Part shown: piece by piece, positions 19,916 to 30,222 of the stretch
Layout of the letters: the number at the start of each line of letters is the position of its first letter
Position numbering within the stretch: position 1 is the stretch's first letter
DNA from: Phymatolithon calcareum
Taxonomy: Eukaryota > Rhodophyta > Florideophyceae > Hapalidiales
Reading direction: 5' to 3'
DNA length: 64,000 nt
Assembly: GCA_977006965.1 (NCBI GenBank)
Contig: OZ345352.1
Span: forward strand, 2,480,001 to 2,544,000
The notes under the pieces: model-generated
The model's database searches: none
What the model was told of the DNA's origin: nothing
What the model saw: the letters and a program-made list of their open reading frames with translations, nothing else
Translations under genes and position numbers: made by a program

Positions 19916-20128
19916 TGTTGATATTATCTCTTGTCCCCTTTTACTGAGGGATCTATATGCTAGCTACTTATAGGGCTAGGGGTACCCCCATTGTGCTAGC
20001 GTGTCGTGCGAACTGGCTGTGCCAGGAGAGTGACACAGCCTCGAGTGGCATAAGGTGCTGGAATGTGCTGCACTCTCGAGATGCAGCTCCACGTGTACGC
20101 GGTTGCGCACTGTGCTGTGACTGCATCA
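19916..20128 (-). repeat. 5' LTR of copia (213 bp)
   Basis: Starts TGTTGATATTATC and ends GACTGCATCA in plus orientation. It is identical to the 3' LTR except for two substitutions and the absence of 47 bp near its end. Confidence 0.92.
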
Positions 20129-21342
20129 GGTGCTCAACATCCAGGGTACCTCTAAGATGCTCCTGAACGAGATTCATTCTGGGTATTGATGTAATGGCTT
20201 CCCGCGAGCACTGCGGCACTCCACTACACGGCGAGATACCTGTGGCCTTCGCGGAACGTAATTCAATTCTTAATACCGAAATATGCGCACAGGTGCGCGA
20301 AGGGAGTTTTACCACTATACCACAGGTGGATACTATACCCGTCTGCTGTGAGTTCTCTTGACTTCAGAACGCGAAGGGCATTCGCATCGGTTCCGGCTGT
20401 ACACTCAGCTGTTCAACTTTTCGTTTTGGCAAGTGTACCATCCCTATCGTCACATGGCTATAGAGATGATACTCTTGTCAACTTAAAGAGGAAATTCCTC
20501 GAAAATCCTGAGGGTCCTCGTTAGTTGTGCCCCCATTACTCTTAATGAAGTGACCACTTCTTCAATAACAAGATGCTTGAGGCCTGCTATCTTTCCTCAT
20601 TGAGTGATTCGACGTGAGAAAGCCCCATGCTTAAACAATCATTCATTCACTTTGCGTATTCCCATTGTGGGGCTAGCAACACTTTGAGGGCCTAAGCTTC
20701 TTCCATTCTAATCTATTTGCAGCGAGTTTGACTGCTGCTTGCACGTCGAGGTCCGGGACGTCGCCAAAGATTGACTCTGGGGTTGGTCGGACGCAGTGAA
20801 GTAGCACTTGACGAACCAAGCGAATTTCATCCATCCTAAGGATGTGCCTGAGCCAACTCCATCGTATGTCTCTGGCGCACGATAAAACATCGATAGTGGG
20901 GTCCCTAGACTCGTCGGCAATTGGTCTTCCCGATATTCTGGACAACAGATTGGCGCCTGTGGATCTGAGTTTTTTCCGAACATTTTCAATTAGCTTCCAT
21001 GATTCGCAACCGTAGAGGAGAGTTGATAGGACAGAGGAGCACAGGATACGTAATCGGAGATCTTGGGATAGGACCTTGTCCGTAAGAATCCGTTTGAGTT
21101 TTTGAAAGCGAAACCAGGCTATTGCAACGCGGTGATTAACGGGTACAATCGGGTCTCCGTCGGCGGGATGCAATACTCCCAGGTACTTGAAGTTTCTGAT
21201 GTTTTCCAAGTCTGCTCATTCCACTTGAGCGTGCTCTAAAGCTGCTTGTGCAGCATCCCGTTTTGCGGCCTTGACAAGTTTGTCTGCCAAGGACTCTGCA
21301 CGTGATGCGACTTTTGCTTATACAATCAGTCCATAAGCAGCC
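20129..21342. repeat. Unit E1, right part
   Basis: Begins with the right copia target duplication (GGTGC) and is collinear with 42222-43441. It contains the LINE remnant at 20673-21209 and ends at CCATAAGCAGCC, as does E2. Confidence 0.85.
20655..21260 (-). pseudogene. LINE RT C-terminal fragment with 3' tail (E1 copy)
   Basis: The minus-strand frame of 178 codons reads NFKYLGVL, then a conserved thumb/C-terminal region: LLYGCESWK, RISGRP, DPTIDVLSCARDIRWSWLRHILRMDE, VRQVLL. This is the region following the RT palm in LINE elements. The stop is followed by GCTAGCCCCACAATGGGAAT and a tail near CATT/ATGA repeats (about 20640-20650), a 5'-truncated insertion signature. Catalytic motifs are absent. 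A paralogue lies at 42772-43182, and a third copy at 59760-60010. Confidence 0.75.
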
Positions 21343-22209
21343 GTCTCCGAAATTTGAAGCTCACTAACTAATAATTTTAGTCCTTCGTCAACATTAAGGA
21401 CCTACTTCCCCATCTTTGAAGCGCTCTCACTGGCCGAAACAATGCTCATAAACTGGATGAAAATTTTAATTATGTCGTTTGCACCGACGGGACTGCATCC
21501 AGTTTCAAGAAAATGTGTAGAAACAAGTGAAATATTTCAAATATGAAGTCAGCAAAAGTTTCCAATATTCGGCTCTAATCAATCATTACAGAAAAATGTT
21601 TACTGTGTTTCCTTCGAACAGTTTCAGCTTCTCGTCGGGGCGCAACGTGAATTTTAGTATATTTTTCGCCTGTTCCTTTGACGATTTTAAAAAACTTTCG
21701 GTCTCGCGGCGCGAACTTGTTTGCCACCTAGACGTTCGATTTTACCAAATTTGCAGTATTCCTGCGGTAGTCTACAACCATTCGAAACTTTTGACCGAGG
21801 CAATAAGAAATTTATGGAGTTCTTTTCGAGAAAATTGTCCATCTTTGTAGGCGATTCTTTTTCAAGATCAGAATTACGAAAAGTGCTCTACACTCCTTAT
21901 TTCATCCCCTTTCTTTGATTTTTTTGATTTTTGGATAACCTACATTCTTGGCTTTCTATAATAGTTTTCGAAATGCGAAGAACGGATCAGGAAGTGGTCT
22001 TAAACTGCGCGTTTAAGGTGCTGTCCCGATTTTCGAAGGAACCCTCTGCTGAGAATTTCTAGAAAAAGTTTCCACGGCGCGAGGACTTTTTTTTTGCTTA
22101 GCCAGTTATGTACTGCCATAACAGAATGTGTCCAATGAGCTTCTCGGATTGCCAAGCTCGTAAAAAATAAAAGTGAAAATCTAAGATGGGAATGTAGGTC
22201 CTTAAATTT
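21343..22209. other. Unassigned AT-rich stretch
   Basis: Past the end of E1. A 107-codon plus frame (21527-21850) and a 107-codon minus frame (22000-22323) are open, but neither shows a motif I know. Bases 21404-21434 are identical to 50553-50583 (31 bp) with unrelated flanks. The 3' part leads into the LINE. Confidence 0.4.
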
Positions 22210-23370
22210 ATGATACTTGCGATATTGAGATGTACACTCAGCAGGGAGGCCCTCTCGCGTCATATGCTCCCCCAGTGTTGTGTCTCCATACCTAAACATG
22301 GCCACCAGGGGCACAGTCTCCAATCAGTTCTAGATGCATACATACGCGAGAACTACTGCTTCAATAAGGTTCAGCTGGATTTTCGGAAAAACAGAATTAC
22401 ATATCTCGCTATACTCCGAGCAAAAAGTACAATGAAAAAGAGTCATCTGTTCATTGCAGTTCTCGACCTATCCGCGGCATGCGATAGTGTGCCAAGGGAT
22501 GTTCTCATGAAGAGGGTGACGGAGAAACTCCCTAAAGAGATAACAAGGATGGTTGCGTACCTGTTAAAACCCTCGTGGGTCACATCAGCTGGAGACGAGA
22601 CAGAAACGTGGTGTATCATCGACGGAGGAGTGCCTCAAGGTTCCCCGCTTAGTCCATGCCTATACAATATATTAATGGACACTTTCGCAGAAGCCGTCTT
22701 CAAGACAGACGGAAACGTCTCAGAGAGCCCAGTGCAATTGTTCGCAGATGATGTTCAGCTTCAAGCGAAGAGAGGACGAGGAATTCAGAAACTTCTTGAT
22801 ATAGTGACCATTTGGGCAAGCGAATATAGCATGAAAAGGAACACAAAATCAGGAAAAAGGTTGTTAAGTACAAAGGGCTTCAGAAGCACACTTTTTACTT
22901 GGCGAGACGAGAACTGCATCAAGCCAGGAGACTCTCGTATCTTGGGGTAAGTATGAATAACAAGGGTGTTACTGATGACACGGCCATAGCAAGAGTTCGA
23001 AATGATGCAGGATGCATACATAAGCTTCGGGAGCTTGGAGTGAATGCTCGTAGATTCAAACGGGAGACATGCATCAAGATCTTTATGTCATGCCGAACAC
23101 TGCCGGGACCGAATGCAAGTTCTGTACCGACTGTGAACACCAAAGATGAGGAGACGTCATCAAGCAGAAAGGTTTGAATTACGCTTCGTAAGACACAAAA
23201 AGCGCCTTGAAGAAACACAAGAGTACTTTGGAAGAATTGAGGACATAAAGGAAGCAATGAAGGGTATTGAATATCACAATATTTACGAAGACTTGGGACA
23301 AGCCCTTCAGAAAGCCCAGGAGGGATCTGTCACGAAGAAGAGGAGGAGAGAAGAAACAATTAAGGTATGA
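22210..23370 (+). pseudogene. LINE reverse transcriptase, 5'-truncated and frameshifted
   Basis: The first frame (22210-22950, 246 codons) carries RT motifs in order: QLDFRKNR near residues 54-61, AVLDLSAACDS (motif A), GGVPQGSPLSPCLYNILM (motif B) and LFADDVQLQ (motif C, FADD). Near 22870-22920 the frame shifts by one. The second frame continues with LARRELHQARRLSYLGVS, typical of the region after the palm, to about 23177. A third frame (23146-23370) holds a charged tail. No endonuclease domain is seen upstream. It is dead because of the shifts and truncation. Clade not assigned. Confidence 0.85.
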
Positions 23371-23394
23371 GAAACCGAAGAAGAAGGCAGATCA

Positions 23395-23770
23395 ATGAAG
23401 ATTCCTATTGAAGGCAAGCTATCAGGGATCCTTTACATAGGAGAAAGAACAACATGTTTAAGGTGCCTAAGGTTGACATTCAACGGAGCACCCCTTTGGA
23501 AAATATCAGTATTGGGTGGCTTCTGTGGGATTACTGCGGTGATCGAACTAGTCGCCTTACAACGTACTCTAGCGTCGTCGAAGATGAGCACAGAAATTGA
23601 GTTTGAGTGCAAGTGACTCACAGGAGCTCTTATTGGGAGAGAATTACGAATCAAGAGCGTTTTGAGTAGCCAGAGGACTTTAGCTTAGACAATATCCCAA
23701 GAGCTGCCCCGTTACTCCAAGGTGAGGTTTTGAGAGCTCTCAAAATAAAATCATCAAATATCCCCTCTCC
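23395..23770 (+). pseudogene. LINE 3' terminal region
   Basis: It continues downstream of the RT with the GGFCGITAVIE...ALQRTLASS and LTGALIGRELRIKSV peptides. These match the 143-codon frame in A1 (1332-1763) and its A2 partner. It ends in an A-rich tail near AAAATAAAATCATC. The shared 3' end is the reason I assign the A-unit frame to the same LINE family. Confidence 0.55.
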
Positions 23771-24156
23771 AATCTGTTCGTGTAAGATCACCTCTGCCCG
23801 TCTGTGCGATATGAGCAGCTATCGGAGCAGTGTCGGAATGGCGACAGGTTTATTTAATAGTTACAAGACGCTTCGGGCAAAATGAAGAAGGGGAACAATC
23901 ATACTTCAGAAACATGCTCACAAACCCATTCCGAGGACGCATTATCAACCTATCCAGTGGCACAGGACACAGATATTTAAAACGACTTATTTTATTGGCG
24001 GAAAAAGGGCATTACAGCCAATGAAAACTGCCGCACTGGTTTCAATCTCCATCAGTGTCAACTCGGATTCGGATGCATCGAATACGGACGTAAGAGCATA
24101 GTTTTTCAGATATTTACCTGCTCAATGCTTACTTGAAGTTTTTCTCCAATACGTTT
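23771..24156. other. Unassigned; left flank of the gypsy element
   Basis: No convincing frame. The last five bases (CGTTT, 24152-24156) and the five after the element (TGTTT, 31380-31384) look like a target duplication with one transition. Confidence 0.4.
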
Positions 24157-24613
24157 TGAAACGAATGGCTATTTCAAGGACTGGTTGAGCTGGTAGAAGA
24201 TGTGTATTTACAATATTACTGTTTGTTTATTTTCTTATTTTCAGTCGTTGGTTGACTACTCCCTCCGGTCCGCTAATCGGATTTCAGGCGGGGTTTATAT
24301 AGACATTCATATTTTATCAATTATGAAATATTTGCACGAAAATTGAAAAATATATTCTCTAGATGTTTCTACAAAAATCTATTTGTGTTTTAGAACCATC
24401 TAAAAAGGTCGAATGAGTTCTTGATGTTTCCAGAAAGTTCTGTTCGCGTTCTAGATATATTTACAAAGTTCAATTGTATTTCTAGATGTTTCCACAAATA
24501 TTTCATGAAAAGGTTCTAGAACGGTTAGACATAAATTATAGTAAATTGAAATTACAATTTTTTACAATACAGAAACGTTTGTATCGTACATCAGCCTGTA
24601 TGTGATTGTTACA
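24157..24613 (-). repeat. 3' LTR of gypsy (457 bp)
   Basis: Plus-strand TGAAACGAATGG... to ...GATTGTTACA. It contains repeated GTTCTAGA/TCTAGATGTTTC motifs and the conserved GGTTTATATAGACATTC stretch. Confidence 0.85.
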
Positions 24614-24636
24614 CTATTCCCAACTTTCTTCTTTTG
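24614..24636 (-). promoter_or_regulatory. Polypurine tract of gypsy
   Basis: On the minus strand, directly upstream of the 3' LTR, the sequence is AAAAGAAGAAAGTTGGGAAT, a purine-rich run in the expected position for plus-strand priming. Confidence 0.7.
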
Positions 24637-24999
24637 ACGTCCTCGTCAATAAATATATTAATTATCCTCATCATCATAAAAATGGTTCAAAATATTATTT
24701 TTCCTAGTAAAATCCAAGAGCAATTGTGTAATAGTTCTACCCTTATCGACGAAATGCCTAGTTGGCTGCCATTCTGCGTCATGGGTCGGCACGCATTTCA
24801 CAAGCGTAAGGAATTGTTATCCTTCTACTCTCTTTCACTGCCTTAGTATTGCACCTACAACAAACTCGTCTCCTTCAATAGCGCGTACTGGGATTGGTCT
24901 TTTCGCAATTGGGGAAGAAATATCATATACCTGCTCTAAAAAAGGCGTTTTGTGAATTATTTGTAAAATATCGTGAGTTTTAAACCTAACAGTAATCTT

Positions 25000-26032
25000 T
25001 CAAATAAGTCCCTTCACCATAAATGGGCCAAATCTCTTCGACGATAGCTTGTCAGATTGCTGCGATTTTGAGTATCCATCCTTCAATAAACGCTTATTTA
25101 TCGATAACTTGTCACCAATCTGATACATGTGCGGTTTATATGATTTTACATCTTGAGCGCTCTGACGAGATTTCGAAACTTGATACGAGTACTTTTCATA
25201 TTTGAGAGATTCTCTCATTCGATCTTTAAACTCGAGTACTGTCTCCACAGGACATTCAATACCAGTCAATGTGTCAACTGGGGATTTCGTGTTCCGTCCA
25301 AGATCGACTTCAAATGGAAAAGATACGAGATCATTATCGTACGAGCAGTAACATCGAAGAAAATTCTCAATAATCATGTTCTTTACTTCTGACGCACCAT
25401 CTGTTTGAGGGTGACGACGCGATACCATTTTCAGTTTTATTCTGCACAAAGTCATCCATCGATTCCAAAATTTGGATGTGAGCTTTGGATCTCGGACAGA
25501 AGCTGTATTGTCTGGAAAACCATGTAATTTAAGTATGTTCGTTCGGAAAGCCTTAGCAACATCAACGATCGTATCATCTGACTTATACGGTATGAAATGA
25601 ACTCTTCTAGACAAACGATCTACCCAAGTAGTAATGCATTCGTAACCATTCTTCGTTTTCGGGAAGATAAACAATGTAATCTGTTCCTAACGATCCCTAT
25701 CGTCTCTGTGGAACTTCCAAGGAACTGAATCAGTAAGTTTCTTCCTCCGTGTTCCTTCATGTGCTGGAAAGTCAAGGATCCTTGAACGTAACGTTTTAAA
25801 TCCCGACTCTTGTGCCTCCAACAATCTTCTGAAGTCTACCTAGTGTCTTCGAAAAGCCGAAATGACCGCCAACATTCGAGTCATGAGCCATTTTCAATAT
25901 GTTTACTATACACTTTCGAGGAAAACAAAGCCTACCTTCACACAGAAGCCTTTTTCCATCAAGCTGAAACAGCGGAAGATTATTTTTGATTTGGGCACTC
26001 TGAACTGGATCTTCGATGTCTTCTCCTTTCAT
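25000..26032 (-). pseudogene. gypsy integrase
   Basis: The N-terminal part (26032-25796) has the zinc-binding region with HDSNVGGHFGFSKTLGRL. The core (25674-25000, 224 codons) has TTWVDRLSRRVHFIP (first Asp), then GFPDNTASVRDPKLTSKFW where the usual second catalytic Asp of SDRD is Val (SVRD), and HPQTDGASE with the Glu kept. A C-terminal region with KPHMYQIGDKL and RFGPFMV follows, as in gypsy integrases. The two parts are separated by a frame break near 25680-25800. Catalysis would be lost even without the breaks. Confidence 0.85.
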
Positions 26033-26853
26033 GGATTTAATAATTGGCAGAAAAATAAATCTTCCTCATACTTTCCGATCACTGATTCGGCTTCAACGAA
26101 AGATATCTCCAGTGAATTAAACGCAACGTGGGGCGCTCTGGACAGTGCATCCCCTAGAACATGTACCTTTCCCGGTTTCAAGGTAATCGGAAAAATTCCA
26201 AAGTTACCAAGTGTCTCCAGCCACATTGCTTATTTTCGATTCATTTTTGTCTTCGAGAAACAGTGCTGATGTACCTTATTGTCAGTGAAAATATCAAACG
26301 TTGAACCTTCCAAGTAGCGTCTAATTCTCTGTAAAACGTATATGAGTCCTAACAGCTCTTGATCGTTAGCGGAATAGTCTTGTTCATTGGGACTTAAATA
26401 CTTTGAGAAGAATGCTATCACTCTGTCTCTTCCATGATCATCAGGTTGTGTGAATGTGCCCCAACAGCAAACTGCGATATATCAATGTGTCCCCTAAAAG
26501 GTTTCTGCCAATCAGGAGAAATCAATATAAGATGGCTAGTAATGGACTCCTTCAGTGCCTCAAAGGCCATGTTGCATTTCTCGTCCCACGTTTGAATGCC
26601 TTAATCTTTCTTTGTTTGATTCTTAAGAGGCGCTGCAATTTCTGGAAGCTTGTGAATAAATCTGCTAAAGAACTGTAGTAGTCCTAAAAAGCTACAAAAA
26701 GCCGTAAGAGTGCTAGGATTTGCCTTACACTTTATTTGACTTCACGCGAACACAATCCTTACCAGTAAGAAGTCCACTTTCATCTCTTCTTTCATAATCT
26801 CGTACTTTTCGGGTGAAGCATACAACTCATTTTCCTTTCAGCGAGATAGTACT
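26029..26853 (-). pseudogene. gypsy RT thumb/connection and RNase H
   Basis: From 26853 downward the minus strand resumes RT after the nested element (NELYASPEKYEIM), then FLGLLQFFSRFIHKLP and NMAFEALK, the connection region. RNase H-like sequence follows: FFSKYLSPNEQDYSANDQELL, IFTDNK, and LGDALSRAPHV before the integrase. Several stops (near 26420 and 26230) break the frame. Order and motifs match Ty3/gypsy pol. Confidence 0.8.
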
Positions 26854-26854
26854 A

Positions 26855-27766
26855 CAAGTGGAATTTTAGGAGGGGGACAAATGCAGAAACTTTATGTTTC
26901 AAAAAATTAATTAAAAATGTTAACTGCGTTGTGTTAGGTTAATTATGAGGAATTCCTTGTATCAAAAATTAAGTGCTGAAGCTCGATTCTTGCAGCGCTC
27001 TGACACAGCCATTGATCGACGACGCCCAGTGGAATTGTGCTAGGAAATATAGATCTGTAATAATCCTAGGGACAGTACAGTTGGATTGTAGTATACGCTG
27101 CGGTTCCATGTCGAATTTCGAGGCGCTAATAGGGCCGATTTCGTCATTAGCTAATGAAATTGTTGCAACATGGCCGCAAGTGATAGGTTATATTTTACAG
27201 AAATGGATCACGCGAACACTTATCGCAGTGAGAGGACCATCAACTGATAAGCGCGCGACCCAGCCGCTTGTTCCATCCCGGAACGCACGGCTGATTGAAG
27301 CCCGGGCTCGCCAGACGAGATACTTGCCTCGGAGAACGTTCCGCTCGCGTCCATAGATGTTAAACACGACGAAAGACACGACCCAAACCTCCGAATCTTC
27401 CGTTGCATTTATTAAAATATGGTTAAATCCGTCCACCACACAACGGCTACATCTCGAATTTTCGCCGATAACTTTCGAAAATCACGAAAGGCACGGGCGA
27501 GAGCCGTGCACGATTTGTGCACAGTGCGCGGGCAGAGCTCAAAAACCTACTTCTCACCAAGATGCGAATCCTGCAACGAGAGGCTTCGCTGCATTACGGT
27601 CCATAATGTACGCGAGTTGTAAGCTTGATTTTTTCTATTAACCGGCTATGTTGATGATACATTTTCGCCCTACCTGTGCTGCTTCATACGGACGCCAAAA
27701 AGGTTTATCATTAAAATTCGGTATGACACAGCTCCTGCTTTTGTCCCCCTCCTACCATTTCCCTGG
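26855..27766. mobile_element. TA-flanked DNA element (TAGGAGGGGG family) nested in gypsy RT
   Basis: This 912 bp element has inverted ends CAAGTGGAATTTTAGGAGGG (left) and CCAGGGAAATGGTAGGAGGG (right, reverse complement). Both continue GGACAAA, with TA on both sides (26853-26854 and 27767-27768). Removing it with one TA rejoins the gypsy RT frame (HIEVV... to ...KENELYA). The right ~200 bp match 9785-9980. An internal minus frame (27188-27439, 83 codons) is not recognised. I see no transposase, so it is probably a non-autonomous TA-inserting element. Confidence 0.8.
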
Positions 27767-28484
27767 TACAACTTCAATATGTTTCATATGTGACGATTCA
27801 TCTTTGCGGAAAATAAGCAAGTCGTCCATGTAAACGGCAAGAAAATCATCCAGACAGTCATAGAAAATACGATTCATCAGTGACCGAAATGTTATGGGAG
27901 CATTACATACCCTCGTTGGCATGACAGTACTCGAATTGCCCATACTTCAAGTTGAAAGCTGATTTCTCAAGATCTTGAGGGCGCACTCGTATCTGATGAA
28001 AACATGTCTTCAATTCGAGCTTAGAGAAGACACAGGCTTCTCTAATCCTGCTAAACATCTCATCAAATCTCGGTAACCGTGGGTTTTTACGCTTTGTAAT
28101 ACGATTCAAAGCTCGATAATCTACAACAGAACGAAATGGCTTATACTCGTCCGTAAGAAAACAAGGCGCTCCATAAGGCGACCTGCTTGGGCGAATCTTC
28201 TTCTTCCTTAGTAACGAAACGATATAATACTTGCATGCTTCCAATTCTAATGTTGACAAATGATACAATGGACGATGAGGCGGTCTCATATTTGAGTCTA
28301 CTACAATCTCATGATCAACTGATCTCTTCGTCCGCAGACCTTCAGAAAGCTCATCTTGAAACACTTGTTCATATTGTTTTAAAATGGTCTTTAGTTTCGG
28401 ATGTGAGGCATTCAACAACGCCTCTTTGCTTTCATACTTATTCTTCTTCTTTTTAATCTCAATTGAATCAACAAATTGAAACAA
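27752..28484 (-). pseudogene. gypsy reverse transcriptase, N-terminal part
   Basis: The frame 28484-27903 (193 codons) has RPPHRPLYHLSTLE, FRSVVDYRALN and SKLELKTCFHQIRV. In the last motif the usual catalytic Asp (KLDL) is Glu. After a frame break, 27943-27768 supplies NAPITFRSLMN and the YMDDLLIF box. The RT is then cut by the nested TA-element. Motif order and spacing fit Ty3/gypsy RT. Confidence 0.88.
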
Positions 28485-29060
28485 TTGTAAGTCCTCTGCA
28501 CTTCTTTGAGAGACTTTTAAACTTCTTCACGCCAATATTCATCACTTGAACCTTCGAAGCTTCATCTTCCTGCGATAAATCCATCGGAAGCACTTCCGAG
28601 TAAACCTTAACAACCTTTGTAGAGTTTTCAATCTCTAGATTGTTGGAAACATGCCAAGTCATACCTGAGAGAACGTCGTACCTGACACTCGCAACAAACC
28701 AGATAGAACTATAAACATGGGTTCCAATACGAAACTCTGCTCCTAGGATAACCTCAGAAGAGTTCTCCACTGTCTCGTTTTCCGAGTGTCTCACTTCTAT
28801 ATTTCACTTTACAACTTTAACCAACTCACTGTTGCTCTTGTAAACTTGCGAGAGACTACATTCGTATTAAATCCATCATCTTTAAGAACCTTTAATTGTT
28901 TTCCATTCATTGAACCTTTAAGCACGGTAAGGTTGTCAGCCGGTAACACACTGTCATGGATGCTATTTTTCTGATTTGTAGAATTCATTTCTGTGGACAT
29001 TAAGGGGACTCCCTCCGTCATTGACCTCATATCACGAATCTCTTCTCGTAACTGCTGCAT
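28468..29060 (-). pseudogene. gypsy aspartic protease region
   Basis: The minus frame 29060-28809 carries LKGSMNGKQLKVLKDDGFNT followed by NVVS, the retropepsin active site with DDG in place of DTG/DSG. The next frame (28794-28468) continues FVASVRYDVLSGMTWHVSNN, the C-terminal protease pattern (YDVxLGMxWL) before the RT. Two stops interrupt. Confidence 0.7.
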
Positions 29061-29189
29061 CTCAGCAGTAATATCTTGAATTGTACTCTCTTCAGGACCA
29101 ACCTGAGCACTAATTTTATGTGGGCGAGCTTTTTTTTCTCCTTAGATGCCTCACCGCTCCTCTAGGCAGAGTTTTCTGCGCCAGTTCTA

Positions 29190-29880
29190 TTAACAGTCGC
29201 GGATTTCTTAAAACTCCCCCTTGCATACTTTACACATCCAACTTTCTGGCATTTAAAACACGCATTTTTACGACGAAGGTTTTCCAAGTTTCCAATTTCT
29301 ATTGGCGTCGGTCCGTTCAGTCCTAAACCACTGGACGATCGTACTTGTACATCATACCGTCTCCGAGAAGAGCGCTCTCGACACTGAGAGCAATCCGTGA
29401 AGCTTGATCCATTGTAGTCGTACCAGCATTAAGCACTTCAAGTCTAATTTCAGGCTTAAGTCCCTGACAATAACGATCACGCTTATCTCCTTCACTCATT
29501 CCTGCTATCATGCGAGCCATATTCCGAAACTCAGAAAGGTATTCTGAAACAAAAGTACGTTGAACCATCTTAAGCATCTTATCCCTAGTCCTATGGACAC
29601 TATCGAAAGGAATAAACTCATATTTGACCATGTTCTCGAAAGTGGCCCAAGTCACTGGAATCCGATTCACCGAAACAATAGTATACCACCAGTTCTCAGC
29701 GTTGTCTGAGAAAAATGAAGATTCAAAAGATATCTGAGTCGGTTCATAAAGCACGATAGCACTAGCTCCTACTTGGATAAGCGTATCGTACTGCTTGACG
29801 TGGTAGAGACACGATTGGACCGTAAACTGATCTCTCTTACAGGAGTGATTTTCGGGCTTCTTCCGTTCCAGCTGCGACAT
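29190..29880 (-). pseudogene. gypsy gag with degenerate zinc knuckle
   Basis: The frame 29880-29323 (185 codons) matches the capsid-type retrotransposon gag domain: NAENWWYTIVS, VTWATFENMVKYEFIP, VQRTFVSEYLSEFRNMARM, and CQGLKPEIRLEVL. After a stop, CFKCQKVGCVKYARG near 29230-29270 aligns with a CCHC knuckle but has lost the His and last Cys. The product would be the structural Gag of the particle. Confidence 0.8.
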
Positions 29881-30222
29881 CTTCTAAATTGATACTAGTA
29901 AAACAATCAGTCCATAACAGTCAATTAATATCTTACTGGATCAAACTCAATGATGCGTTACTCATATCTTTGTCTCTGTCGATCGTACTAGGTAACACCG
30001 AATAGAATAATAGATTTAGAGGATACTATGAGCGACTCTGCGCTTATATTAACGCACACATCACTTGAAGACCTTTGTCAATTTTTGCATTCACCTTCTG
30101 AATGTACTTTAATCCTTCTTCTGAGAAACACAAGATTTATATATCCATCTCTCACGTCACTCAACACTCCGGCTTGTTGATCTTCACCTCCGACCAGCTG
30201 CCTGAAAAGCCGGTGCTACCGG
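29881..30222. other. Leader between 5' LTR and gag
   Basis: About 340 bp on the minus strand between the 5' LTR and the gag ATG. No recognised primer-binding site; the first bases after the LTR read CCGGTAGCACCGGC. Confidence 0.5.

Larger units (their letters stand above)
15284..20128 (-). mobile_element. Ty1/copia LTR retrotransposon, nearly intact
   Basis: A 4845 bp element inserted in unit E1 in minus orientation. It is defined at base level by the empty site in E2, 5 bp duplications and TG...CA ends. Order on the minus strand: 5' LTR (19916-20128), primer site, one gag-pol frame of about 1411 codons broken by a single in-frame TGA, 3' LTR (15284-15543). The two LTRs differ by only two substitutions over 213 aligned bases plus one 47 bp indel, so insertion is recent relative to the rest of the window. 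The pol order (integrase before RT) is diagnostic of copia. Base composition is visibly more GC-rich than the gypsy element nearby. Confidence 0.95.

Noticed and set aside
22000-22323. 107-codon minus-strand ORF upstream of the LINE
   Set aside because: Protein-like in places but overlaps the LINE start on the other strand; no motif or second copy to support it.
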